Assembly (NCBI GenBank): GCA_964460465.1
Contig: CAYWSB010000002.1
Coordinates: 70,921 to 134,920, forward strand
Direction of reading: 5' to 3'
DNA from: SLRI01 sp964460465
GTDB lineage: Bacteria > Pseudomonadota > Alphaproteobacteria > Geminicoccales > Geminicoccaceae
DNA: 64,000 nucleotides
The translations under genes and the position numbers were made by a program. Under the pieces are notes generated by a model that saw nothing but the letters and a program-made list of their open reading frames with translations, was not told the DNA's origin and searched no databases. Positions within the stretch are counted from its first letter, which is position 1. Each line of letters starts with the position of its first letter. Below are positions 54,102 to 61,593 of this stretch, piece after piece.

Positions 54102-54881
54102 ATGCGGCCGCCGCGCGATCTCGCCGTCGCCGGCGTCTCCAAGGCCTTCACCACGCGCGGCAGCCGCCTCCTCGTCCTCGACGGCATCGACCTCGCCTGC
54201 CCGGCCGGCAGCTTCACGGCACTCATCGGCCCCTCGGGCTGCGGCAAGTCCACGCTCTTGCGGATCGCCACCGGGCTGGAGACGGCGGATGGCGGCAGCG
54301 TCATGCTCGGCGGCGAGCCGGCCGCCGTCGTCGCCGGCAAGGGAGAGCTGGGGGTCGCCTTCCAGGACCCGGCCCTCCTGCCCTGGCGCTCGGTCACCGA
54401 CAACATCGCCCTGCCGCTCGACATCCTCGGTCGCAGCGGCCGCCAGGCGGCGGGGCGGATCGCCGAGCTCGTCCGCCTGGTCGGTCTCGACGGCTTCGCC
54501 GACGCCCTGCCGGGTGAGCTCTCGGGTGGCATGCGCCAGCGGGTCGCCATCGCAAGGGCCCTGGTGACCGAGCCGCGCATCCTCTTCCTCGACGAGCCCT
54601 TCGGTGCGCTCGACCAGATCCTGCGCCGGCAGATGAACATCGAGCTGCAGCGGATCTGGCAGGCGCAGCGGACGACGACGCTGCTCGTCACCCACGGCAT
54701 CGACGAGGCCGTATTCCTCGCCGACCGGGTGGTCGTGATGGCCGCCAATCCCGGCCGGATCGCGGCATTGGTCGACGTGCCCTTCGCCCATCCCCGGCCG
54801 CCCGAGCTGTTCCGCGACGGGGCTTTCCACCGGCTCGCCGACGAGGTGGCGGGCCTCCTGCACGGCACGGGTGCGGGCTGA
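54102..54881 (+). CDS. ABC transporter ATP-binding protein (SsuB/TauB-type)
   Basis: 259-residue ATPase: Walker A GPSGCGKST (43-51), Q-loop in GVAFQDPALLPWRSV, signature LSGGMRQRVAIARALV, Walker B RILFLDEPFGALDQI and H-loop VTHGIDEAVFLADRVVVM. It lies six bases after the binding-protein stop and ends one base before the permease ATG, indicating tight coupling. Confidence 0.95.
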   Translation: MRPPRDLAVAGVSKAFTTRGSRLLVLDGIDLACPAGSFTALIGPSGCGKSTLLRIATGLETADGGSVMLGGEPAAVVAGKGELGVAFQDPALLPWRSVTDNIALPLDILGRSGRQAAGRIAELVRLVGLDGFADALPGELSGGMRQRVAIARALVTEPRILFLDEPFGALDQILRRQMNIELQRIWQAQRTTTLLVTHGIDEAVFLADRVVVMAANPGRIAALVDVPFAHPRPPELFRDGAFHRLADEVAGLLHGTGAG

Positions 54882-54882
54882 G

Positions 54883-56430
54883 ATGCGGCCGTTGGCACGG
54901 CTCGTGCTGGTCCTGGCCGCGCTGGAGCTCGCGGGCCGTCTCCGCCTCGTGGCCGGCGGTGCGCTGCCCGCACCCAGTTCGGTGCTGGTGCAGTTCTGGG
55001 CCGACCGCGCCGACTACCCCCTGCATGTCTGGGCGACCCTGCAGGCGGCATTCGCGGGCTTCGCCATCGGCAACGTCATCGCGATCGCGGCCGCCCTCCT
55101 CTTCACCCTCGTGCCGCTGACCGCCCGGCTCGCCCGCGGCATCAACGTGGCCCTCTTCGCGCTCCCGCCGATCGCCATCGTCCCGGTCCTGGTCATCGCC
55201 TTCGAGGGCCTGACGCCGAAGATCATCCTGGCCGCCATCGCCGTCTACTTCCCGACCATGACCGCCATGCTGGTGGGCCTGCAGGCGGTCGACCCACGGG
55301 CCGTCGACATCGTCCGCGCCTATGGCGGCAGCGCCTTCACCGTTCTCCGCCGGGTGCGGCTGCGCTCGAGCCTGCCGGCACTCCTGGGCGGGCTCAGGAT
55401 CGCCGCCCCCAACGCGGTCCTGGGGGCGATCCTGGCCGAGTTCGGCAGCGGCGGCCGGCACGGGCTCGGCACCTACTTGTTGGGCTCGCTCGGCCAAGCC
55501 AACCCGGCCCGGCTCTGGGCGATCGGCCTCGTCGCCACGGCGATCGCCGGCCTCGCCTACGCCCTCTTCGCCGTGATGGCCGCCCGCGTGACCGGGGCCA
55601 CAAGGGCCGTCACCATCGCCGCCGGTGCCACGCCCGCGGCCGCACCCGGCCGTGGTCCGGGCGACCTCGTGATCGGACTCTTGGCGCTGGCCTTGCCCTT
55701 TCTCGCCTGGTGGGGGGTGTTGCAGCTCATCGGCCTCTCGCCCATCGTCGCCAAGACGCCCTGGGGGGTGGTCGACTACCTCTTCCTGGCGCGCAACGCC
55801 GAGAGCGCCCAGGCGCGGCTGCTCGCGGCCCTGGCCGAGACCCTGCCGATCACCGTGCTGGGCATGGCGGCGGGGTTGCTGTTCGCCCTCGTCCTCGGTT
55901 GCCTCGGCGAGTTGCGCCCGGCGATCGCCCGGGGGTTCGTGCCGGTGGCCCTGGTGACGCAGACCATGCCGCTCGTGGCGCTCACCCCGCTCCTCGTTCT
56001 GCTGCTCGGCCGCGGCCCCGCTGTCACCATCGCCATCACCGTCTCGGTGACGTTCTTCCCGGCCTATGTCACCATCGCTCAGGGGCTCGCGATGGTGCCG
56101 CGCGCCGCCTTCGATCTCGGCCGGGTCTATGGGGCGAGCTGGCACCAGCAGCTCCGCTACGTTGCCCTGCCCGCTGCCACCCCCTACCTCTTCGCCGCCG
56201 CCCGGCTGGCCGTGCCGCGCGCCCTACTGGGGGTGATGATCGCCGAATGGCTGGCCACCGGCCGCGGCCTCGGCAACCTGCTCAACCAGTCGCGCGGCTA
56301 TCTCGACTACGGGATGATCTGGACCGTGGCGCTCGTCTCGGTGCTGATCGCCGTGGCCCTGCACCAGCTCGTGCTCGTGGTCGAGGCGCGGGTGCTGCGG
56401 CGGATGGGTGCCAGGGTCGGCGTCGGCTGA
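54883..56430 (+). CDS. Fused two-domain ABC transporter permease
   Basis: 515-residue permease comprising two complete BPD_transp_1 domains in tandem. Domain 1 (about 1-235) has the EAA loop AVDIVRAYGGSAFTVLRRVR; domain 2 (about 260-515) has AFDLGRVYGASWHQQLRYVA. Each is followed by the usual transport-helix segment (LRIAAPNAVLGAILAEF and ARLAVPRALLGVMIAEW). A Gly/Pro/Ala-rich linker (TPAAAPGRGPGDL) joins them. NMT1/SsuC systems normally use a homodimer of one-domain permeases, so this is a fused, diverged pseudo-dimer. ATG 54883 is preferred; GTG 54871 is in frame. Confidence 0.92.
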   Translation: MRPLARLVLVLAALELAGRLRLVAGGALPAPSSVLVQFWADRADYPLHVWATLQAAFAGFAIGNVIAIAAALLFTLVPLTARLARGINVALFALPPIAIVPVLVIAFEGLTPKIILAAIAVYFPTMTAMLVGLQAVDPRAVDIVRAYGGSAFTVLRRVRLRSSLPALLGGLRIAAPNAVLGAILAEFGSGGRHGLGTYLLGSLGQANPARLWAIGLVATAIAGLAYALFAVMAARVTGATRAVTIAAGATPAAAPGRGPGDLVIGLLALALPFLAWWGVLQLIGLSPIVAKTPWGVVDYLFLARNAESAQARLLAALAETLPITVLGMAAGLLFALVLGCLGELRPAIARGFVPVALVTQTMPLVALTPLLVLLLGRGPAVTIAITVSVTFFPAYVTIAQGLAMVPRAAFDLGRVYGASWHQQLRYVALPAATPYLFAAARLAVPRALLGVMIAEWLATGRGLGNLLNQSRGYLDYGMIWTVALVSVLIAVALHQLVLVVEARVLRRMGARVGVG

Positions 56431-56460
56431 CCGGAAGGGATCGAGCGCCGCGGGAAAGGC

Positions 56461-56535
56461 TGGCTGGGGCGGTAGGATTCGAACCCACGAATGCCGGTAC
56501 CAAAAACCGGTGCCTTACCACTTGGCGACGCCCCA
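56461..56535 (-). tRNA. tRNA-Gln (anticodon TTG)
   Basis: The minus strand folds as a cloverleaf: acceptor TGGGGCG/CGCCCCA, anticodon stem CCGGT/ACCGG with loop TTTTGGT (TTG at 34-36), T arm CGTGG-GTTCGAAT-CCTACG-like, and an encoded 3' CCA (56463-56461). It separates the importer operon from the SAM-hydrolase-like gene. Confidence 0.94.
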
Positions 56536-56550
56536 AGCCTGAGCGTTGAT

Positions 56551-57360
56551 TTACGCCGTGGCCGCGCTCGTGGCAACCGGCGCGGCATCGCCGATCGCGA
56601 GGCCGAGGGCGGCGGCGGCCGAGCCGCCGTTCTGCGCGATCTCGAGGAGCCCGGCGGAGTTCTCGTACCAGAAGAGGGTGCCGGGCGGGACGTCGCCGAA
56701 CACGCGGGCGTGGCGGATGCGCTGCTCGCCCTGCATCAGGACCGTGCCCGGCGCCACGGTCGCGGCCCGGCGGCCGGTGACCAGATTGCCGAAGCCGTCG
56801 ACGTGGACGATGCGGTCGAGGTCGTCCGGCCAGTCCGGGAAGCGGGTGGGCTCCGTGGCCCTGAGGCCGGCGGACTGGGCGACGCCCTGGCCGGCGAAAT
56901 GGCCGGGGGCCTGTCCTGCGACCTGGCCGGGGACACGGCCGGCGGGATTGCCGGCGGCGAGGCGGCCGGCCATCGGGGCGAAGATGTCGCGGCCGTGAAA
57001 GCTCTCGGACAGCTCCTTCGGCCGATAGGTGATCGCGAAGGTGGCGGCCTTGGGCTCGCGGCGGAGGATCAGCTCGAACAGGCCGTTGTCGGGCCCGACG
57101 AACCAGGTCTGGTCGACGCGGACCGCCACCGGCGCGCGCGCGGTGCCGACCCCGGGGTCGACCACCGCGATGACCACGTCGCCGCGCCACAGCCGGCGGC
57201 TGTAGGCGGCCAGCAGGTAGGCCGCGAGGTCCGGACGGCAGGCCGGGGCGTCGACCATGAGGTCGACATAGGGCACGTCGGGGGCGAGCCTGAGGGCGGC
57301 CGCGCGCATCTCGCCGAGATAGGGTCCCGGAAAGCCGAAATCGGTGAAGGCGAGGATCAT
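56551..57360 (-). CDS. SAM hydrolase / SAM-hydroxide adenosyltransferase family protein (DUF62)
   Basis: 269 residues with the DUF62 pattern: MILAFTDFGFPGPYLGEMRA, VVIAVVDPGVGTARAPVAVR, FVGPDNGLFELIL, SESFHGRDIFAPMAGRLA and the C-terminal HVDGFGNLVTGRRAATV. Family members cleave S-adenosyl-L-methionine to adenosine and methionine; related halogenases use halide. An unusual Gly/Ala/Gln-rich stretch (GRVPGQVAGQAPGHFAGQ) is inserted at about residues 145-170. The gene lies 13 bp upstream-to-downstream of ispE on the same strand and is probably co-transcribed. Confidence 0.87.
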   Translation of the reverse strand: MILAFTDFGFPGPYLGEMRAAALRLAPDVPYVDLMVDAPACRPDLAAYLLAAYSRRLWRGDVVIAVVDPGVGTARAPVAVRVDQTWFVGPDNGLFELILRREPKAATFAITYRPKELSESFHGRDIFAPMAGRLAAGNPAGRVPGQVAGQAPGHFAGQGVAQSAGLRATEPTRFPDWPDDLDRIVHVDGFGNLVTGRRAATVAPGTVLMQGEQRIRHARVFGDVPPGTLFWYENSAGLLEIAQNGGSAAAALGLAIGDAAPVATSAATA

Positions 57361-57373
57361 CGGCAGCAGCCTT

Positions 57374-58255
57374 TCAGTGGGGGGAGCCCGGCGCCGTGCA
57401 GCTCCGGCACCACCAGCCGGGCTCGGCGGCAGTGATCGCGGCCGCAGCGGCCGCGGCCCGCGCCGGATCGGCGAAGAGGCCGAAGCAGGTCGCACCGGAG
57501 CCCGACATGCGGGCGAGCAGGCAGTCCTCGATGGCGCGCAGGCGCTCCAGCACCTCACCGATCGCCGGCGCCAGGGTGAGCGCCGCGGGCTCGAGCTCGT
57601 TGCGGCTCGCTTGCAGCCAGACGGCGAAGCGGGCGAGTGAGGGATGCGCCGGCAGCACCGGCCGTCGGAACGCCAGGGTCGGCAGCTCGAGCGCCCGGAA
57701 GACCGCGGCGGTGGCCACGGCGACGCCCGGATTGACGAGCACCAGCGGCAGGTCGGGCAGGCCGCGGACCGGGTCGAGCCGCTCGCCGATGCCGCGCAGC
57801 CGGGCGGGCCGACCGTAGACGCAGACCGGCACGTCGGCACCGAGGGCGAGGCCCAGCGCGCGCAGCCGCTCGGCCGGCCAGTCGAGGCCCCAGAGCCGGG
57901 CGAGGCCGCGCAGCGTCGCCGCCGCATCGGCCGAGCCGCCGCCGATGCCGCTGGCCACCGGCAGGTTCTTCTCGAGCGTGATCCGCACCCGGGGCTCGAC
58001 CCCGGCGGCGGCCGCGAGCCGCTGCGTTGCCCGGAGCACGAGGTTGTCGGCCGCATCCGCGAGCGCCGCCGCGAACGGTCCCTCGAGCACCAGCTCCAGC
58101 GCCGCCGCCGGGGCGAAGGTCAGACGATCGCCCCGGTCGGCGAAGACGACGATGCTGTCGAGCTCGTGGTAGCCGGCGGCGGTCCGAGCGGTGACCAGAA
58201 GGTCGAGATTGAGCTTGGCCGGCGCCAGCTCGACGATGGCAGCGGCCTCAGTCAC
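57374..58255 (-). CDS. ispE: 4-diphosphocytidyl-2-C-methyl-D-erythritol kinase
   Basis: 293-residue GHMP kinase of the MEP isoprenoid pathway. The N-terminal APAKLNLDLLVTARTAAGYH, the GHMP ATP loop KNLPVASGIGGGSADAAATL, LGADVPVCVYGRPARLRGIG and the C-terminal MSGSGATCFGLF are diagnostic. It lies between the TPR lipoprotein and the SAM-hydrolase-like gene on the minus strand. Confidence 0.95.
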   Translation of the reverse strand: MTEAAAIVELAPAKLNLDLLVTARTAAGYHELDSIVVFADRGDRLTFAPAAALELVLEGPFAAALADAADNLVLRATQRLAAAAGVEPRVRITLEKNLPVASGIGGGSADAAATLRGLARLWGLDWPAERLRALGLALGADVPVCVYGRPARLRGIGERLDPVRGLPDLPLVLVNPGVAVATAAVFRALELPTLAFRRPVLPAHPSLARFAVWLQASRNELEPAALTLAPAIGEVLERLRAIEDCLLARMSGSGATCFGLFADPARAAAAAAAITAAEPGWWCRSCTAPGSPH

Positions 58256-58297
58256 GGCAGCGCTTCGCAGTCGTCGCCATGCCGCCCGGGCCGCGCG

Positions 58298-60097
58298 CTA
58301 GCCCCGGTCGGGGGCGATCTCGGAGGGCTGGAGACCGCGCTCCAGCTTCCGCTCGATGAGCACCACCTGGTCGTCCTCCGGCTCGAAGGTCAGCGCCCGC
58401 TGCCACTGGAAGCGGGCCTCGCGGTGCCGGCCGACCTGCCAGTAGGCGTCGCCCAGATGGTCGTTGATCACCGGATCGTCGGGGCGCAGCTCGACCGCGC
58501 GCTCGAGATAGCTCACCGCCTCGTCGAACCGCTCCAGCCGGTAGTAGGCCCAGCCGAGGCTGTCGACGATGTAGCCGTCGTCGGGGCGGAGCTCGACCGC
58601 CCGGCGCAGCATCGCCTCGGCCTCGACGAGGTTCATCCCCTGGTCGACCCAGCTGTAGCCGAGATAGTTGAGCACCAGCGGCTGCTCGGGCTGCAGCTCG
58701 AGCGCGGCCCGGAAATCCGCCTCCGCCTCCGGCCAGCGCTGCGTGCGCTCGCGGGTGATGCCGCGCGAGTAGAGCAGCGGCCAGTGGCCGACCGTCACCT
58801 CCGGCAGCCGCTGCAGCGCCTGGTCGTACGCCCGCTCGGCCTCGGCGTAGCGCTCCTGGCGCCGGTAGATGTCGCCCTGGGTGACCAGCGCGTCGATCCG
58901 CTCCGGCCGCTCCCGTGCCATGGTCTCGAGCTCCGCCACGGCCTCGCCCTGGCGGTCGAGGTCCGCCAGGGCCTGGGTGCGCAGCAGCCGCGCCTCCCAG
59001 GCGTGCACGGCATCCGCCGAGACATCGGCGAGCGCCAGCACCGCCTCGTCCGGGTTGCCCTGGCCGAGATTGATCTCGGCGATCAGGAGGGCGACATCGC
59101 CCTGCCCCGGCGCCAGATAGCCGGCAAGCCGGGCGAGGACCAGGGCCTGCGGCCGCGCGCCCTGCTCGTCGAGTGCGGTGGCCAAGCTCAAGAGCGCATC
59201 GGCCATGCCCGTTGCCGGGTCGGTGGCCGGCAGGGCCGGGAGACCGCCGGCCTCGAGCTGCTCGAGCGCCGTCTCCAGCACCACGTCGCCGGAGCCCAGG
59301 GCGAGCTGCCCGCGCAAGACCTCGGCGGCGGTGTCGCGATCGCCGGCCATCGCCTCCATCGCGGCCAGCGCCGTCACCAGCCGCACCGGATTGAGGCTGT
59401 CGAGGTCGACCAGCTCGCGCATCGCCGCCGCGGCCTCGTCCAGGCGGTCGGTGAGCGCCAGGAGCAGGGCCGCGTGGTAGCGCTGGATGCGCTCGAGCCC
59501 GTCGGCCGGTCGCGTCTCGCTCAGGCTGGCCAGGGCCTGCGCCTCGTCGCCGCTGCCGAGCGCGATCCAGCCGGCGAAGATCGGGCGGGCCAGGGCGACC
59601 AGCTCGCGCTCGCCGATGCCGCCGAGCTCGGTCTCGGCGGCGGCGAACGCGCCGGCGCGGACGTGCCGTGCAGCGAGCAGCAGTCGCGCCTCGCCGAAGG
59701 TCGGGTCGATGGCGACCAGCGTCTCGGCCAGCGCCAGCGCCTCGGCGTAGTCGCCGACGCTCAGCCGCAGCACGAAGACCTGGCGGCGCAGCTCGAAATT
59801 GTCCGGATCGCGCGCCAGGGCGTTGGCGAAGTTCTCGGCGGCGAGGCGCAGATCGCCGTCGTCGAGGGCGATCCGTCCGGCGAGATAGCTCGCCGCCAAG
59901 CTGTCGCCGCCGCCCGACGGGTCGAGCGGCTGGCCGGCGATGCGCAGGGCGTCGCCGTCGTAGCCGGCCATCGACGAGGAGCCGGCCGCCGGCCTGGGCA
60001 GGTCGGCACAGGCCGCGGTGAGGACGGCGAGCAGGGCCGCGGTAAGGCGCAGTCGCGAGGCGCGAGGCCGACAACTCGCCGCAGGCCGACCGGTCAT
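58298..60097 (-). CDS. Tetratricopeptide-repeat lipoprotein
   Basis: 599 residues. The signal with lipobox (LTAALLAVLTAAC) is followed by TPR-like helices throughout. The clearest repeats lie at the C-terminus: ERAYDQALQRLPEVTVGHWP, EADFRAALELQPEQPLVLNY, EAMLRRAVELRPDDGYIVDS, VSYLERAVELRPDDPVINDH. ATG 60097 has GGAG six bases upstream; an earlier in-frame start (60244) is discounted. The position next to ispE is common in Alphaproteobacteria. It is probably an outer-membrane-linked scaffold protein; no enzymatic domain is seen. Confidence 0.88.
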   Translation of the reverse strand: MTGRPAASCRPRASRLRLTAALLAVLTAACADLPRPAAGSSSMAGYDGDALRIAGQPLDPSGGGDSLAASYLAGRIALDDGDLRLAAENFANALARDPDNFELRRQVFVLRLSVGDYAEALALAETLVAIDPTFGEARLLLAARHVRAGAFAAAETELGGIGERELVALARPIFAGWIALGSGDEAQALASLSETRPADGLERIQRYHAALLLALTDRLDEAAAAMRELVDLDSLNPVRLVTALAAMEAMAGDRDTAAEVLRGQLALGSGDVVLETALEQLEAGGLPALPATDPATGMADALLSLATALDEQGARPQALVLARLAGYLAPGQGDVALLIAEINLGQGNPDEAVLALADVSADAVHAWEARLLRTQALADLDRQGEAVAELETMARERPERIDALVTQGDIYRRQERYAEAERAYDQALQRLPEVTVGHWPLLYSRGITRERTQRWPEAEADFRAALELQPEQPLVLNYLGYSWVDQGMNLVEAEAMLRRAVELRPDDGYIVDSLGWAYYRLERFDEAVSYLERAVELRPDDPVINDHLGDAYWQVGRHREARFQWQRALTFEPEDDQVVLIERKLERGLQPSEIAPDRG

Positions 60098-60285
60098 AAA
60101 GCGCTCCAACTCGCCGGATATCCACGAAAAGTCACGCCCCGCCTCCACCTGCCACGGGGCGGGCGCACGGCCGGGGCCGGGTGCAAGCGACTTGACGATC
60201 TGCGGCAGCCGCGTCACAAGCAAGTGGAATTTCGCGCGGCGCACAGACCCCAGCGCGAGCCCAATGACATTTCGGAGCGCACCCG

Positions 60286-60489
60286 ATGCTCAAGACATCG
60301 CAGAGCAAGAACGATCCCACCGCCCGTGGCCCAGCTCAACAGTTGAAGACCTTCGAAGGCAAGAAGGTGAAGCCCACGCTGTATGTCGGCACCGCCGTCG
60401 GCCATGGTCGGTACATAGCTGCCCAGGATGAGGGCGGCAAGCTGGTGCTCGACCGCGGCGGGAAGCCGGTCGCTTATCGCGACATCTGA
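60286..60489 (+). CDS. Small basic hypothetical protein
   Basis: 67 residues: MLKTSQSKNDPTARGPAQQL, then GKKVKPTLYVGTAVGHGRYI and KLVLDRGGKPVAYRDI. The balanced codon use, low arginine content relative to shadow frames, and GGAG nine bases before the ATG indicate a real gene. The second half reads like a small beta-barrel. I do not recognise a named family. It is divergent from the TPR lipoprotein gene and 210 bp before the uracil-DNA glycosylase gene. Confidence 0.65.
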   Translation: MLKTSQSKNDPTARGPAQQLKTFEGKKVKPTLYVGTAVGHGRYIAAQDEGGKLVLDRGGKPVAYRDI

Positions 60490-60699
60490 CGGGCGAGAGT
60501 TGCGACCGGGGTAGCGGCGCTTTTCGTCGCGCCTGCGGGCAAGGAGAGGCGGGGGCCGGTGACAAGGGCCCTTTGACGACGGTGTTCGTGAGGCACGCGT
60601 TCCGAGGTGCTCGGTCGCCAGGGTGCTAGCGCTCGTCCTTGACGATGCGGCAGGCCGCCCGGTGCCGGCGCCAGACGGGCAAGTCGAGATCGGAGTCGC

Positions 60700-61593
60700 A
60701 TGAAAGCGGGCGAACCAACGCCACAGGACGGGACGAACGTCGCACTCGACGCGGTCGGCTCTCGGGCCCTCCTGGAATGGTACGGTCTCGCTGGCGTCGA
60801 CGCCGCCGTGGACGATGCCCCGCTTGAGGCGTGGTCGCCGCCCCTCGCTGCGGTGCTGGATCGGCCGACCGAAAGGCCGACGGCCACCGTGGCTTCGTCC
60901 TCGACCGGGACGCCCGGCCTTCGCATGCAGCCGGCCGCCGCCGGCCGTCGGCCGGCGCTGCTGGTGCCGGAAGGGCGGCGTGTCGAGCACGCCCGCGACA
61001 TCGCCGCGCGATGCGACAGCCTCGGCGAGCTCGAGGAAGCGCTCGCCGGTTTCGACGGCTGTACGCTGAAGGCTACCGCCAAGCAACTCTGCTTCGCCGA
61101 CGGCAACCCGAATGCCCGGCTGATGCTGATCGGCGAGGCGCCCGGAGCGGAGGAGGACCGCCTGGGCAAGCCTTTCGTGGGGCCGAGCGGCCGGTTGCTC
61201 GACCGCATCCTGGCCGAGATCGGGATCGACCGGGCGACGGCCTGGATCACCAACGTGATCTTCTGGCGGCCGCCCGGCAACCGCGCCCCCACGACCGGCG
61301 AGATCGCCGTTTGCCAGCCGTTCCTCGAGCGGCAAATCGAGCTTTTGGCCCCGCGCATCATCCTCTTCGTCGGCGGAATCGCCGCCAAGGCGCTGCTCGG
61401 CCGTGCGGAGGGGGTGACCAAGCTGCGCGGCCGCCCCTTCACCTACACCAGCACCGACGGCCGCGAGATCCCCTGTCTCGTGACCTTCCACCCCGCCTAC
61501 CTGCTGCGCCAGCCGCTCAACAAGCGCTTCGTCTGGCGCGACATGCTGCAGCTCAGGGCAAGGCTCGACCAGCTGGAGGAGGCATGCGCCTGA
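60700..61593 (+). CDS. Uracil-DNA glycosylase (family 4/5-like)
   Basis: 297 residues. A variable Ala/Pro-rich N-terminus (about 1-110) precedes the UDG domain: LMLIGEAPGAEEDRLGKPFV, GPSGRLLDRILAEIGIDR, WITNVIFWRPPGNRAPTTGE, and the catalytic-region HPAYLLRQPLNKRFVWRDM. Cysteines in FDGCTLKATAKQLCF and IAVCQPF fit an Fe-S-cluster UDG of family 4. It removes uracil from DNA. Its end overlaps the lytic transglycosylase start by ten bases. Confidence 0.92.
   Translation: MKAGEPTPQDGTNVALDAVGSRALLEWYGLAGVDAAVDDAPLEAWSPPLAAVLDRPTERPTATVASSSTGTPGLRMQPAAAGRRPALLVPEGRRVEHARDIAARCDSLGELEEALAGFDGCTLKATAKQLCFADGNPNARLMLIGEAPGAEEDRLGKPFVGPSGRLLDRILAEIGIDRATAWITNVIFWRPPGNRAPTTGEIAVCQPFLERQIELLAPRIILFVGGIAAKALLGRAEGVTKLRGRPFTYTSTDGREIPCLVTFHPAYLLRQPLNKRFVWRDMLQLRARLDQLEEACA

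Noticed and set aside
60137..60165. GC-rich inverted repeat upstream of the TPR lipoprotein gene as an operator
   Set aside because: The stem is only about seven base pairs with a long loop in very GC-rich DNA, so it is not distinguishable from chance.
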